Shown: positions 13,971 to 29,000, counted from the first letter of the stretch. The stretch is 64,000 nucleotides of DNA from Rhabdornis inornatus (GCA_013397075.1 VWZS01003730.1:380772-444771), one strand, 5' to 3'. Notes: generated from the sequence alone by a model not told the origin. Made by a program: numbers and translations.

Positions 13971-16900
13971 GCCAGCTCATGCCACTCTCTAATTGACCAT
14001 CCAGTGTCCTGAACTGTGGAGCTGGTTAGGCTGATAATTTGCTTTCTAAAGAAAAACTTTAGGGGCTGTTGGGTTTTTTGTTTCCTTGGGGGTTTTCCCC
14101 ATATGTCCTGTTCCTTTCCTTCACTTGGCTTCTCCAAAGTCAGACAGATACTTGTGGCACAGTGAAAGAGATGGTTCTGGGTCATGCTTAGTAGTTGGTT
14201 CTTGCTACTGTGTCATACAAGATCTTACAAATACTGCAATGTCACCAAATTCCCAGGTGTTCTTCAGAAATGTGCTCTGGAAAGCCTCTCCAAAAAGCAC
14301 TGAGTTGAGAGCCTCCCCTTCAAACACCCTATCAAAATTGGATGCAAAAACCCTATTTGAGAGGAAACAATTGAATTAATTTGCTAACCTGGCCCATTAA
14401 CAGAAATTATTTGTGCCCCAAAAGCAGCTGTGCTGCAAAGTTCTCCAATGGTTTAACAGGCAGCTGCCTCTCCTGTGTGCTGAGCTGGAACTGTGGCTGC
14501 TGGTGCCTTCTCCAGTGATCAGGAAGGATGGCAAAAGTGTTGGCTTCAGCTCCCTTACAAATAACAGCAAAACCAGGAGCCAAGAAATGTGAGCACAACA
14601 CGAATGTCCTGGAGGGAGCTGTCTCATGGCTGTGGTTTTACACCCACCTCTCCTGCTCCTTGCTGTAACAATTTGTTTGAAAGCTGCAGAATAAAAGTTG
14701 CTATGGGATCTCTCTCCATTTATACCAGTGCAGAGCTGCATGCTTTCCTTTGTGTTTGACTCCACAGCAACTGCCTGCAGGGTATGTGCTCACCCTACTT
14801 GTGTCCCTGGAACCTGAGGTCCTCTTTGGGATTCCAGGTGTGCTTCAATGAGCAAGTGGGTGCAGACCCTCAGCTCATTGCACAATAACCTTGGTGTGTT
14901 GTGGGAAAGGAGGGGAAATGTAGTTTTTTCCCCCTCCATCCACAAATCAGTCCTGTTGTCCAAAGTAACTTCAAACTCTCCTTGATTTAGGTGTGTGAGG
15001 GTCTAGATCCCAGGTTTGCTGTACCCTCAGTCTCCCCAGCTAGACCACTCCATGCCTTTGCCCAGCAACCCCTCTCCAAAGTCAGGAGGTGGCTGGGCCT
15101 TCGGAACAGCCTTTGAAACGAGAATTTGTTTTTCAATACACTTTTTAATTGTATGAAATGAAAAGCTACCTTTTAATTGTACTAATCCTTCCCCAAAGTT
15201 GATGTGGCACCTGCTGGGTGATGCTTCAGCAGATGGAGGTGCCCAGCAGAGGTGGTCAGTGTGTGCAGCCCCAGAGAGGGCACAAACACTGCCCACTTGT
15301 GTGTGCTCTACCTTTATTCAGACAGGCTCAGGATTGCTCTGGCAACTCCAGTCACAAGGATTCATCCCAAAACCCAAAAAATGCTTTAAGGGCTTTTTTC
15401 CCTTTCTCTCCCTCTTTCTTTTCTCCATCACAGAAATCTGTTCTGAGCAGATGGGCCCACAGCAGCTTTATCAGGGCCCCTTTGTGTGCTGGGAGCCCTT
15501 TGTTCCCTGATTTCTGAGCCTAAACTAACGCAGCTGCTCTTGGAGTCAGTGGGAATATCAGGTGTTTGTTTTCCAGTGCCTCAGTTCATAAGGATCTTTG
15601 CAATGAAACCACCCAGTCTGGTGGCTCCTGTCTGCTCCAGATCATCCCGGTGGGGTGTGAGGTCTGTAACTGCTGTGTGAGGTCTTGCATTGCTCTGCTT
15701 GAAAAACTCTGCCTTGCTGCAGCCAGAAAAGCATTGGTGCATTTTCTGTGTGCTAGAATTTCTGAGCCCTGGAGAAGAGCTCTGTTGAATCCCATAGGAG
15801 TGGTGTGGGAGATTGTCTCATCTATTCCTTATACCTGCTCTGAAAGGTCACTAATTTGGTCGCAGAAGCAAGTGCTAATTAGCTGTGTGCACACTCCCAG
15901 CCTCAGCTGAGAAGAGCACTGTGAGCTTCCATGGATGGGAATTTATTTGGCTGCTTCTTGGGATGGTTTTGTCTCTCTGCCTGCTTGCTTGGTCCTGTCT
16001 TGGATATCTGTTTACAGTGGTGTAAATAGAACTTTATTTTTTCTGTCCTTGTCCTACTTATGCTCATAACGTGCACACAAAGCTCTGTCCATCAGCTGAG
16101 CTTTGTGATGAACAGATTTGTGGAATTCCTTGGTGTGCCCACAATGGAGCAAAGTAGCTCAGGGGATCTCTCATTCTATTTTATTCTCTAGATGCTGAAT
16201 GCATTTCAGAACCATCTTCCTCTCCCAAACTGAAATGTGCAAAGCAGTTCTGCTCCACACACTGACCTTCATGTCCCTGCCCCAGGTGGAGCAGAAATTC
16301 CTACAGAGCTGACATTCTCTCTGCTTCTGAGGAAAAATTTATTTGCTCTGAGTCACACTGGATGTTATCTGTGCCTCTGTGGTTACACAATTCATGATCC
16401 TACTCCCTGCCTACAATTTGCCACAGGATTATCAGAAAGCAGAAACTGGAGGGCCTTTATAGGTGTGAACACAAATTTCCCTGATTTATCTTGACTTATT
16501 CTGACCATTTGCTCACACAAGTCTCAGTCCAGATAAGATTTTACACAAATGAATGTGGTGTGCAAAATTTAGAGCATCACATTTGTACTTGCATCCTTTG
16601 GCTGAGAGGGGAATGAGCTCTGTGTCTGGGTAGAGTTCCTAGCAGCTGAAATGGGAAATAGGAAAAACTAAATCAAGGAGACCTTTTCAGTTCTCTAAAG
16701 AACACGTCTTGGTGAACTCCCACACAAGTCTGGCTTTGATTGCCTCTTACTTGATATAATTAAGAGAGATCTTGGGGTTTTTTAAATTTTATTTTTCAGA
16801 AGTAGAAGATGAACATGGCCAAAAATGAATACGAACAATCTGAGGAATTGCAAAATGCTTAAAGTAAAAGACTTTGAGGGGTTATATTATTTCCTGAGTT

Positions 16901-19900
16901 TTAAAGACAGAATGTGCAGTATTTAATAATAGTCTTACAGGATTGTGCTTTATGAATGCATTTGTTGAGTAGCAAGGTTGGTTCAGCAGTGCTGAACCTT
17001 GGTGCCCACTGTGGGCAGAGCTCCTGTTTGCTTGGATCCCAGGTCTGATGCCAGCAGCTGCAGCCTCTCCAGTGCCAGTTCTGACACGGAATAAATCGCA
17101 GTGCATCTGAAATGGCTGGTGCAGCATGAGGGCTCTCCCACAGAAATAGTTCATGAGTGATTACCCTCTCTCTGTCTCCAGCAGACAGCACAGCAAATGT
17201 TTGCAGAGCACAGCAATCCAGCAATCATTACAGTATCAATCCTATTGCTTCTGCATGGAAATGCACAAGAGAACTCTGTGTACAAACCCCAAAAATATTT
17301 CCTGGGCACAGAGCCAAATAATTTAACTACTTTGAAGTGCTTCATGTTTGAGGGAGTTTTTTTTCATGCCAACACATGAAAATCAGCATATTCTCAAGGA
17401 AAGCAGAGGTTTTGTAGAAGTAGTGGTGGTAGAATATTTTTTCATTGAATTTTGACCCATTTTCCTGAGGCACGCTGTTCAAAACTCAGGAGCATGTGCA
17501 AATTAGGGGCAAAAGTCTAATTGCCACATGCATTTGCCATGACTGGAAGAACAGAATGGAAGTGATTTGTGTTAGGGGATTAATAATACCCTGTGTCTGA
17601 GCAGAAGGGAAGTGTGAGGGGGTGGGAGGTGGTTCCAGTTCCATGATTCCTGCCAGTGTCAACCCTGGCATATATATAATTAGCCTACTTGATTAACATC
17701 TCAGAATAAAAATGTGACTAGGGAAGCCTGTTCTATTCTGGCAGCCCCAAGCTGAGGAGCTGGAAGGTGCAGACAGAGAGGCTGAGGGTGGGCAGCAAAA
17801 CCTTGTGGGTAGAACAGCTGGTAATGAACTTTTGTTCACTGGAGGCTTAGCATGACTTCCCTTTTTCCTGTTCATGGCAAAGCTCCAGTTACAGCCTCCT
17901 TCCTGAAGTCGTGGTCTCTCTGAGAACCTTGTACATCCCTGTCCATGAGTGCTCTGCTTTTCATGGATTTGTGCTCCCTCAGCCCTTGTGTGGAGCACCA
18001 CAGCCCTGCAGGAACTGCTGAATGCCACAGTTCACACAGACAAAGGAGCATTAGCTGCTCTTTTTCTTCTCTGCTCACAAGCAAAATAACCAAGGGAATC
18101 CATCCTTCCCTAGAATGTGGAAGTAGGAATAAGTAGCTGTAGAATCCCACGGGGCAGATGTCTGATAACAAATCCATGCCTAGCTCTCCCTCATGGAAAA
18201 TAAAGGAATGTAAGAACACATTATTACCCATGCCCCATGCCCCGAGCAGAAGCTTAGCAGCTCGCAGGAGTGACAGCTCAGATTATTGGTGTATTTATAA
18301 TAAAGTCTTTTAAGTCTGCCACATGGATTTGTGAGTCAGCAAAGAGAGCAAATAGGTCTGCAAGGGACAGGCCAGCACAGAAGGGAAAACTGTCAGGAAT
18401 TACTCAACCTTGAACATGCCCCAGTTTGCCTCCATTTCCTTTAGCAATAACTATTGTTCTGGGAATGAGAGATTTCTTTTTAATTTCTTTGAAAGCAAGG
18501 TGCAGGGAGGGCAGTGAGAAGTGTTGGCTGGTGACAGATTGTGATGGAGCAGGTCAGGCTGCCCCAGCTGGCACCAGCACAGAGGTGAGCTCTGCACAGG
18601 GGGCCTCTCCCAAATCACCCTCCAGGCAAAGGCTGCTGCCCAGCTGACCCTGGAAGTACACTGTGCTGTACAGGTGCATACTGCAGTAGGTTTGGGGAAA
18701 TTGGTTGCCTTTCTAATAGGTTTACAGCTGGAGATACCGATTTGGGGCTCATAGGAAGGACAGTCCTTAATCCTGTTCAATCTGTAGGCTCCTTGCAAGG
18801 CTGAGACCACAAAAAAACCCCAAAAATAAACCACAAGAGATGACTACTTACCAGTGTTGTAAGATTTAGTAGTTTTTATTATTTATATAATGCAGATGAC
18901 CTTAATGATATGTAATTTTTTGCACTGAAACTTAAAAAAAAATTAATCACACTATTGTGACTGGCCAGAAAGCAGCAGCTGAATGCCATGGCGTAAAGGG
19001 GAGATTTTAATGAAATGGATGCATAACTCATACCAGAAGTTGGTTGGAATGGAACACTAATTCACATTAGGATCTTCCAAAGCCTTGCTAAACACAGCTC
19101 CTAATCACTCACTGATGGTCCCACCCTGCTTTTTATAGCAGTGATAATCCAGGTAACCTGGACAAACTCCAACTTGGATAATTATGTTCTCCTGACCTGA
19201 ATTCTCCTTGGTGTTTCAAATGGATGCTATTCTCAGGCTGATATCCTTAATAAGCAGTTGCTGCTTTGTGCACTCTGTGTCTCACCTGAGTGAGCTGTGT
19301 CTCACTGGACACACAGCCTGTCTGAGGGACATTGTGGGAGGTTTGTAAACTTTGAAAGCCCTTTGGAGGAGTAAAGTGGGAGAGGATATAGTGTATTTCA
19401 TTTACAATTTACAGCATCTTCTTAAAAATATTTTTGTTGATATATATCTGATGTAGTAATTAACTCAGATATTTTGGCATGCATACACACTGTGGGATGT
19501 GGGCATTAGAGGCAGTCCTAGAAATTCAGCTTTTCTTGGCATTTATCACTGGCTTCAAAGAATGAATGCTCATAATTCTGCCAAACACTCAGTAATGAGG
19601 ATTTCAGCTGAGCATTTCCAGCTTGTTCTTCCCAGTTCCAGCTGGTCAGGCAGTACCTGAAACAGATCAGTGGTTCCTGGAACCACATCTCCTCCAGGAA
19701 GGCTCAGCACAGAGCACAGACTAAAGAACACTTGCAGATAAACCCTCTGGAGTTTTTTTGAAGGGGAAAGCAGCAGGTAGGGGTGTTTGGTTTTTTTAAT
19801 TGGTTGAAAGCTTTTTTTTTAATAAAGACTCAAATACAAGGCAACAGTCTGAGGAAACTGTAAAGCAGATCTAGTGGATCACCCTGGGGACATCAGCTGA

Positions 19901-22900
19901 ATCAACATTAGATAAATTTACCAGACTTTCTTCCCTATCTTCTTTTCTGTCAGCTCTGAGTGTGAAATACTTCACTGCTGTCACCTATCTGGTTTTATCA
20001 AAATCACTTTACTCATCCTTCAGCTGGTGCTTGGGTTGTATCTGCCCTCTTTCACCAGCTGCCATTTGTCACATTTTTCATACAGTTTGAGCTCCTGGGA
20101 CATTCCTGGACAGGCTCCCTTCACCAGTCAAAGAAGAACAGGAAAACAGCAAAGTGGGACCAGCATTTCAGGAAACAGAGAAATGTGTGTAGGAAGGGAT
20201 CAGAAGGGAAATTTGGTCAAACCTCCAGATTTGAGGAAGGATGGGACAAGAGGGTGGCTGGAAGGAAGAGCAAAGCTGCTGCTGCTGTTAAAGGATGTGT
20301 CAGCAGAGCATGGAAAAGCAGGAAGTGGAAAGGTGGAGTGTCAGTGGGTAAGGATGGAGGCATGAGTAGAAAGGACAAGACCTGGGAATGGCAACAGGAA
20401 ATAGCACAAAGCCACTGCTCAGAGGAAACAGCAAAATTCCAGTGTCCTCAGCACCTCATTCCCACTCTGACTCCTCTCAGAGTAACACCTACAGTGAGCT
20501 CCAATTCACAGCCAAACCCTGTTGGTTTACATCAGGGCACAGCCACAAAGCCATTGCATTTACATTGTGCAGTAAAATCCACAAATTATCTATGTTTGAC
20601 TATGTAACTCCTGTTCTTTGCTTGGGCACAGGCACAGTTGCTGTTTAAGCAGTCAAACAAATTGAGATGCACAGAATGGGCCAGATCATTCCCCAATGCA
20701 TTAAACATGGATGAACTTGACCTAAAATCTTTTAAAATTGCATTAGCTTCCCTCTGTTGCAAGTAAAAACATGAGTTATAAATGCTGGAGCCAGCTGAGG
20801 CCACCAATTCCTTGAAAAAAGGACATTATGCATGTAAAACTCTTTGTGATAAGCACAAGAATGATTGCAGACTTCAGCTCAGTATCCTGAATAAAGCATT
20901 CCTGGGATTTTGGGGAGGACTTGGTGTTACTGTGCTGTGTTGCTGCAGCTACTCTGTGGCTGCCTGGACCCAGAGCAGAGCTCACTGTGATATTTTCCAG
21001 AGATGTTACAAGAATTAAAAAGAGATTACAGCATCACTTTCAACTGGCTTCCCAAATGGTTTTATTAATGGTTTCAGGATGTGAGTAAATTAAGCAGATT
21101 AACTGGGGGGATTTTATTTCCTTGTATTGCAGTGGAAAGAAAAGTAGGAAACCCCCTTTCAAATGAATCTGCTGTGAACTCAGTGCTTCTTAGCATGATC
21201 AGTTTTTGCTCCTTTTCACTTTTGTTTTTGGGCTACTTTCATGTTTTAGCCTTTGGGAAGTTATTAGAGGTAGAAGACCCCTGACCTCCCAGGATTCATG
21301 GTGTGCTGAGCCCCTTTTCCTGTGTAAGCACAGGCTGGAAATGACGGAGGCAGCCTGGGATAGGAGCAGTGTCTGAGAGGAACTGAGAAGGAGGAGAGAC
21401 TGTCTCTAAGGGGAAGTGGATACTGAAGCAAATAACCAAAACATGCTCAAAAGGCCAGTGTTGCAGCCACTGTTGAGTGTGGGATAGAAGAACTTTTGTC
21501 CATCCGTATCACTGCTTTTAATCTGTGATTTTACCATCACCCTCTCCTTCCACCTCTGCACTCTGAAATGGATGTGAAATACCACTCTTGTGTCAGGAAA
21601 AAGAGCTGAAGTGCTGAGGAGCTGAAATATCTGCAGATCCAAAACTTTTTCTTGGGGTCAGAGCTACAGAAATCCAGATGCGTCCCACAAATTCCAAAAA
21701 GATCCAGCGAAAACTGAAATATGAATATGACAAGCTGGAGGTAAAGGCACTCTGGCTTTGGATAATGCCCAGGAGAAATCATCATTCAGAGAAACAAAAT
21801 CTACACCTTCTTCTTAGATCCATGCCTGAGACACAGTGGGCATATGGAAGAGAAAGGAGACACAGCTCTAGTACACACTACAAAAAAAATTCTTCCGTTG
21901 CTGACAAGAGACCTTTTCACTGGATGGAATTTTTCTCTCCCACTCATTGTTTTCCCATTGATGAAAACCTGGTTGACTTTTAGGGCTTTTGGCAGTCTAG
22001 CTCCAAAACTGAAATCTGAAATAAGACAATTCCATTTTTTTGGCACATCTGCTGCTCTTTTGTGTCAGAAGTCAGTAAAATCCACAGATGCTGGAGTTCA
22101 TACACAAGATACAGTTATTTCCTGTGCAGTGCAAAAAGCAGTGAGCAAATCCATGCAGTGAGTGCCCTGTTGCACAGTTACCATAGAGACAGCACATCAA
22201 CAGGGCTGTTCTCCTTCTTCCTACCAGTGGTAGAGAATTGGACACAACACCTCTCCTGCTCTTCTCCCTTTTGTTGCACACAGACAAGGTGCTGGATTGC
22301 TGCTTCTAGCCTTGTGTTCGGGGTCAATGAAAAGCCCGTTCTGTGCATTTTTCTCCGAGCTGCTGAGATGCAGACTCAGTCCCAGCACCTCTGGGGTTTA
22401 GCAGAGTTCACACCTCAGCTCTCCCCACTTTGTTCCTCAAACCATGCTCACACAATTTCCTGTTTAGAAGCAAAAAGGGGGCTAAAGAGCTCTTGGTGCT
22501 TCCTCTTGTAGCTCAGTGCAGTCTTTTCTTCCCCAGAAGCAGCTGACAGTCAGGATATTTCTCTGATAGGCACTTGAGTTATTTTTCCACATTCTCATCA
22601 GTTCAGATGGCTCTTTGTAAGAGCAGTTTCAAACCCTAATTTCAAGTGGCTGAAAAATAATCAGATAAAATAGGTTCTTTGAGTTGTAAAAACATTAGCT
22701 GAGCAGGCTTGGCTTGGTGTCAGAGAAGCACAAAGCACAAGAGACAGAACTAATACCCAAGAAAAGCTCTGTAAAGAAGGTACAAGAAATCTGAATCACA
22801 GTTCTGCAGACATTGCTGTTCCTTTGCTGTATTCTCTGCACTTCTCTGAGGTCTGAAAAAGGCTTCTGATGCTTATTAACTCCTTCAATTTAAATGCTGT

Positions 22901-24029
22901 TTTATTGAGTTCAGAGGTGGAAGCTTTGCAGATGAAACCCTTTGGTTTTTCATTCCATTCTGTTTGAGGAAATTGAAGTGTCACTGTGACCAGGGTTAAC
23001 AGATGCACCAAAAGGTCAGCAAGACATGTCACATGTGAGCAACGAAAACCAAATCTTTCTCTGATGGGTTTGACTGAAGTCTTTCCAAGATGGCAAGACT
23101 GAAGAGAAGCTCTGGAGAAGCACAGGGAGACTTCTGAGAAGAAAACAAGTTTTTAAAATACACAGGGAGGAGGTCAGTGCAGTGCAGGTGATGGAGGATT
23201 TGTATTACAGGAGCCCTCAAAGCCTGGCTGCAAAAACTGCTGACTGAAGGCAAAGCCCCTATTCCAGAATATATTCCTTTCCCCAAGGCTGATTATGTCC
23301 AGAAGATAAAGGGACATAAACCAAGTGACACCGTGGTACCACCTTTAATATCCCCTCCCCAATGTTAACATCTACCCCGAATCCATTTTCTGCTCTGTAT
23401 TATTTTGCACTAATTGCACAATAATTCTTCAATTACTGTGGACTGGAGAACAGGGAAATCCATCTGTCGAGTGCTCTGTGTCCTTATGACTCTTCCTGAC
23501 CTGAATTTGGAAGGGCTCCACTTTGCACCTCCTTTCCATTCCCTCGGGGCATTGACTGCCAGGCTCTAAGAGATTAAACTGGAGCTCCAAGCCCTGTCCT
23601 GCCTAACTCCCAGCAATTCATGGGCTGGCAGAAGGCACAGATGAGCCACATATGAAGCAGCATCTGAATCAGGCTGTAATTTGCAGCCCAGGATGTTCGA
23701 GTTGTGAAACCAGAGCTGTCTGCCTATATATGCAAGGCCAGACACTGGTGATATAAAATTCCCTTTTTGCTCAGAGAAAAGCAAGCTTTGGATCCCAGGG
23801 GATATCTTTAGGATGAAACTGGGAATCTGAATTAAATGATGCCCCTTTTTTTCCTTACCTGGGCAGTAGGATTTGGACAGTGGGATAAAGAGCAGCACAT
23901 GATCCAGGGTGAGAAGGACTCAGCATCCAACTGTGTTGGTGAGTCAGGAGTGGTGTCTGAGATTTATTCTTTTTTAATACATATTTTTACCCTGTAACTT
24001 TATGATTCTGTTGACTTCTCAAATCTAGT

Positions 24030-24095
24030 AATAAGCACTTTAATATCTTCAAAGTGCTTACAGTTACTATCTCACTTAATCTCCCAGAGGAGGAA
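24030..24095. mobile_element. Possible ancient L2/MIR-type fragment
   Basis: AAGCACTTTAATATCTTCAA and TTACTATCTCACTTAATCTC resemble the common ancient motif of a 'cactttac...attatctcatttaatcctc' type seen in L2/MIR-related repeats. Low-confidence call by eye. Confidence 0.3.
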
Positions 24096-25662
24096 CACAA
24101 GAAAATGATCAGTAACAGATAAGAAAATGATTTAATTTTGAAAAAGAACTTAAAGGTTATGATGAATTAAAGACTTGGTGTCAAACTAAATCAAAGCAAT
24201 GGAAATGAGCTGGAACTTGTATCCATCCAAGGTTTCTGGTATCCACTCTGTGAATTTGGTCTGGGTGTGGAGTCCCCTGTTTGGTGAAAGGGCAGAAGAA
24301 AGGAAGACAGAATGACACAGAGAGCTGAGCTGATATCTCTGGGGAAAGGGGCTCATGGCTCCATTGCCAGCAGGATGGTGGGGTTGCAAGAGCAGAGAAC
24401 TTCTCTCCCTCCAGCCCTTGCAGTGGCCATTTGAGCCCTTCCACCGGGGCAGGGGCTCGTGGCTCTCTTGGCAAGTGCCCACACTGCCCTGGCCAGAGCT
24501 GCAGCCCTTGCCAGTGTCACTATGCTGGGAATAAACGTCACATGAAGGAATAAATTACAGCTGGGAGTGCCCAAATCACAGAGAAGCACCCGGTTTGCAA
24601 ATTAACACAAAGATTCTGGCTTATTTTTCACAGGGAAGGCCAGCTGGATGAAAATATTTCTTTTTGGATAGTAGTTGTAGAAGAATGGGAGGACTGGGGT
24701 CATAGAAAGCCAAAATCTTTGCAAGTGCCAAGTGCTGGTTTGAATGCACTCTTTTCTTTCAAGACCTTCAGCTATTCCCTGAATGCTGAGAAACACTTTC
24801 TGAAGGCCATTTGGAAGTAGTACAGCACAAAAAAAGCATTCCTCCTTCAGAGAGCACGGAATACTAATTTAGGGTTGGCAAGTTGTGGGGGAAAAAAAGG
24901 CTCCTCATGGTCCTCTTTCAGGAGGATGTTTTTTCCCCTGTCCTTTTTAAATTTAATAATGTGTCAAATTAGGGTTAAAGTGCTCTGTTTCCTCAGCTCT
25001 GCTCTGACTTTGATGCTGTACAAGACCTCCCCAGTTCTGCTTTTCTCTGGCACTGCTCAGACATAAGAAAGTCCCAAAGGCATTCTGTAAAGCTGTTTAT
25101 TGAGCAAAGGAAAGCAGTGAAGGGAGCATGTAAACAAGGCAGGCATCAGATCCACCCCAGCATCCTACACTGCTGAACACTGGCACCAGTTTGGCATCAC
25201 TAGTTTGGGTCTGCCTGACCAGCACATCCCAGTTTGACAAAGACTGGCTTGGAAAGCCTTTTTTGCCACCTGCTCTTGAATAGATTTTTAGTGAGTCAAC
25301 TCTCTGATATTAAACATCAGAGCACTGTTTGGGTGAGGGATGTCCCTGCTTTAGGTTCGAGTGCTTATATGCTGAGCAGATTGCTCATGTTCAGAATTCC
25401 TTTAGAACAAGAAGGATTTGGAAAAAAAGAAAGAAAAAAACAAATTTCCTGCATGGCTCCTCAAGCTTTACACGTCTAAAGGCTCCCTCTATCCTTGTGG
25501 GACAGGATAGGGTAATTTTGAAAGTACCTGATGTGCCTCAGTAGCACTGTACCTGAGGCCAATAAAAACCCCCTTGGTGCAGAGCTCAGACCTGCCCTTC
25601 CCCACAGAAATCTCAAAAAACATTGCCCCAAACCTGTGCCTACACTGCCCTGCCAATACAGA

Positions 25663-26094
25663 TGATGCCTAAAGAGGCGACCCAGAACAGAGAGTGGGCA
25701 GGGTTAAAGGAATAAAGTGGGGATTTATTAAAAGGCCTTCAGAGGATTCACCTTGGGCAGTGCAAGAGCCTGCCCATGGCCACACCCAAGATGGACCCCA
25801 GGTCAGGAGTTTTCACATTTTTATAAGTTTTGGTCCATTTCCATATTGGGTTCATTGTCCAATTGCAGCTCCAGGTTCTGCAGTCCCATCCTCCCAGATT
25901 CTCTCCTCAATTCTCTGCTGTTTGCACTTTTTGGGGCTGAAGCTGCAGCATGTCCTTGGTTCTGGGGCTGGAAAAGGATTGTTTTGTGTGCCTGAGCTGG
26001 GAGGAGAACTTGTGACACTTGATATGATGTTCAGAGTCACACACCAATGCAGTGCAAAATCTGGAAAATATGAAAGCTAAAACTTAAGGCATCA
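25663..26094 (-). mobile_element. Solo long terminal repeat of an endogenous retrovirus
   Basis: The 432-bp element has inverted termini: TGATGCCT at 25663 and AGGCATCA ending at 26094. It is flanked on both sides by CAGA (25659-25662 and 26095-26098), a 4-bp target-site duplication typical of gammaretrovirus-like (ERV1) insertions. On the minus strand a poly(A) signal AATAAA lies in the part expected for R/U5 (around 25727-25735), setting the orientation. The internal sequence resembles passerine LTRs. No gag, pol or env sequence is adjacent, so this is a recombined solo LTR. Family name not assigned. Confidence 0.75.
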
Positions 26095-29000
26095 CAGACA
26101 CCAGGAAAGTCTAGACTCAGGTGCAAATTGGCAATAATTTCTGAGCCAGGCTGGGTTTTATCTTGTAATGATGTTTCATTACACTAAATTATGCCCTTAA
26201 TGACATCTTTGAATCAGTTTATTCTTTCCAAAGAATTAATTATGGAGACATTCTTGATTTGTGGAGCTGAAGTGGGAAAGTGCCTCTACAGATGTTATCC
26301 AAAACCTGGGTTATAGGATCATATATTAATCTTTTAGAGCCATGCAAACGTGTGGAAATTATGTTTGGAGCTTGTCCCTGCCACATACAGGACAATCCAA
26401 ATGTGTGAAATGCCTTGGAAAGGCTTTAAAAGTGCTTGTGTCTGTGTGGTCATTGGGCCATAAACCTGATTCACTGTACAAAACAGATCCACTGCACTCC
26501 TAGACCTCCATAAATCTCTACATATTTACAGGAGCAGTTTCCTTTTCTTACCTGTGATCAAATAGTGCTTTAGAGCAGGACTGGCTGATGCCTTCCATTT
26601 CACACAGACAATAAAACTGATGTACTGTGAGAAGCAGGGACTTAAATCCCTTTTTATGAGAGATACTGAAATGACTCTGGTGTGACCTAGAGCTGAAGGT
26701 ATATTCGAAAATCAATCAAACTAAACAAAGCTTTTGGAGGGAGATCAAAAGTGAACTGTGTTTGGTTCATGTGCTGATTTTCCAGATATGGAATAAATAA
26801 AAGGTTGAATGAGGGATGATCAATAAGAGAGTAAATTGCAGGTATCCAACTAAATCACTAAATCCAAGGCTTTTGGTAACATAACTGTGATGTTATAATC
26901 TTCTATCCTGCACAAGAAATGTCAGGAAACAGATGACAACCTGGTAGTCATTATATTGATCTGAATTCATGCACAAAGTATTTCAGACCCTGTAGGTTCT
27001 TGGAGATGGATTGTACACTGAGATTAAGGAGAATGACCCTGAAAATTACTGGGCTCTTTACAAGCATTCACTGCACACATGGCTGGGGAAAAGTTATCTT
27101 GCATTTTTCATCTTTTCTTCTCTGGGGGAATTCCATTTTCACACCTGTGAGGTCAAGCCTGGAAATGCTTCCCAGTTCTGAATGGTCTCATACTGGGACA
27201 CTAATGTGCACCAAGACTCCTCTGATCTTATCAGAGAGCCTCTTGTCAGAATGAAATGGCACCAGAAGGTCTCGTTCTGAAATTCAGCAGAGCCTCTCCC
27301 TGGCCTTTGGCATGACTCCCATGTTTATATGCATGACCATATGTAGTTATTACATGAATGATAAATTTATTTACATAATTAATATCCACATATATAACCT
27401 GGAAGGAATCACAGAGAGCAGAATTGTATCGTCCCAGTGTTTAAAGCTGGCTTTTGAAATTATATGTTGTGCATGAAGATATCCTGAGCTGAAAGCAAGG
27501 CTCAGCCTGGTGTGTCAGGCTGTGGCCTGGGCTTTGTCCTGCTCCCAAGGACAATTACAGGGGAGTCTGTGGTACATGGGTAGGAATTGTTTGGGTTAAG
27601 AGCTTTCTTTTCTTGGTGTAAATCAGAGCCCAGCTCTGACTCAGTTGCAGCAACAGCAGCAGAAATTCCCTTAACCCATCAGAGTGTGGAGCACAGTTCA
27701 CTGTTCTCTTCCATCTTGCATCTTTCATTGTTGCCTCAGTTCCTTTGGGACCTTTTGAAAAATACAGAAAGAAACCCTCATCCTCTCCTTCAGCCTTTTA
27801 TTCTCAGTCTCATTTTCTCTTTTCCTTCCTCATTTCATCTAGATTCTGTTTCATGTTGAATAAAGTAAATCCCCTGTAACAGGCAATTTAATTTAAAAAG
27901 AGATAACACCTATTTCATTTTTCCTTTTTGTAGCAGTCTCCTTCATGTAGGCAAAGGTTCTCTGCACTGTATTCTGTAATTAACTTGTCTTTGAGTCAAC
28001 CCATATGCTCAACTAATGCAAATTATTTTCTGGCTAAGATCATTTATTAGTTGAAAGACAATTAATATTTTAATCAAAGTAGCATTAAGAAGTAACTCAG
28101 CTGGTTTAGTGATTCTGAAAATTTGGTGAAAAAAATGGAAAGTTTCCAAAGGATGTCAATATTCAGGGAGGCTTTGATTGGATCTGAATGGGGTTGTGTT
28201 CTGCATCCTGCAGTTTTATATAAGCCACAGTATATTTCATCTTCAAAAATATTCCATAATGCAGTAGAAAGGATCTTGGGCCTTTCAAAATGTCTTGGAA
28301 AAGAATCTAGGGGAGAGATGGGGGAAGTGGCTTTTATCCAGCTCTGACTACTTAGTCACTGGCTGGAAGGACACCAATGGCAGACACAGGAGGATTAAAG
28401 AAACTTTTCCAAAACAAGGATCATTTTAGTGTTTTCTGCCTCGTGCTTGAACCAGGGTAAATGTGGGAGCAGCAGTGGAACAGAAACACTGCAGAGTGGC
28501 TTTGTCAGAGAAGGGGGGAGGGAAAGTTTAGGATGCTTAGGACCCTGGTGTGAGTCTGCTCCAGTCCCTGTCCCAAAGGAGGGTGGGATGGCCTCTCCAT
28601 CATCCTGGGAGAATCAATATCCTTTCCTTGGAGCCTCAGGCCAGAAATTCAAGCCACACCAAACCTGGTCCATATGTTCTCACAGAAAGTTCACGTTTCA
28701 GCGATCAAGTGGGTTTGTTCCAAAAGAGAATACAGAGATTTGCTGTTGACTTCAGCCTGACCGAGGTTCCACTTGTAAACTGCCTTAAAATCTCCAGCAC
28801 TTGGCTGCAGTTCATTTCTCTCACAAATCCCTGAGGTCATGATTCAACAAAACAATAAATCCAGCTTAAGAGCTCCTTGTGCCAGCTCAGAAAAGTCATG
28901 ACACAGAATCACATCGCAGAGAGCACTGATCCAGAGCAAGCAAACTTGCCTATTTGAATGTATTAAAAAGTAATGAGAAGTTTATGTTGGACCAGAGATC

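Larger units (their letters stand above)
13601..25662. other. Intergenic DNA without a supportable gene
   Basis: Unique sequence with only weak possible MIR/L2 remnants. The open frames are all short, overlap each other on both strands and contain no recognisable domain. No RNA gene was recognised. Confidence 0.7.

Noticed and set aside
25350..25375. GGTTCGAGTGC resembling a tRNA T-loop
   Set aside because: No matching A-box, acceptor stem or cloverleaf around it.
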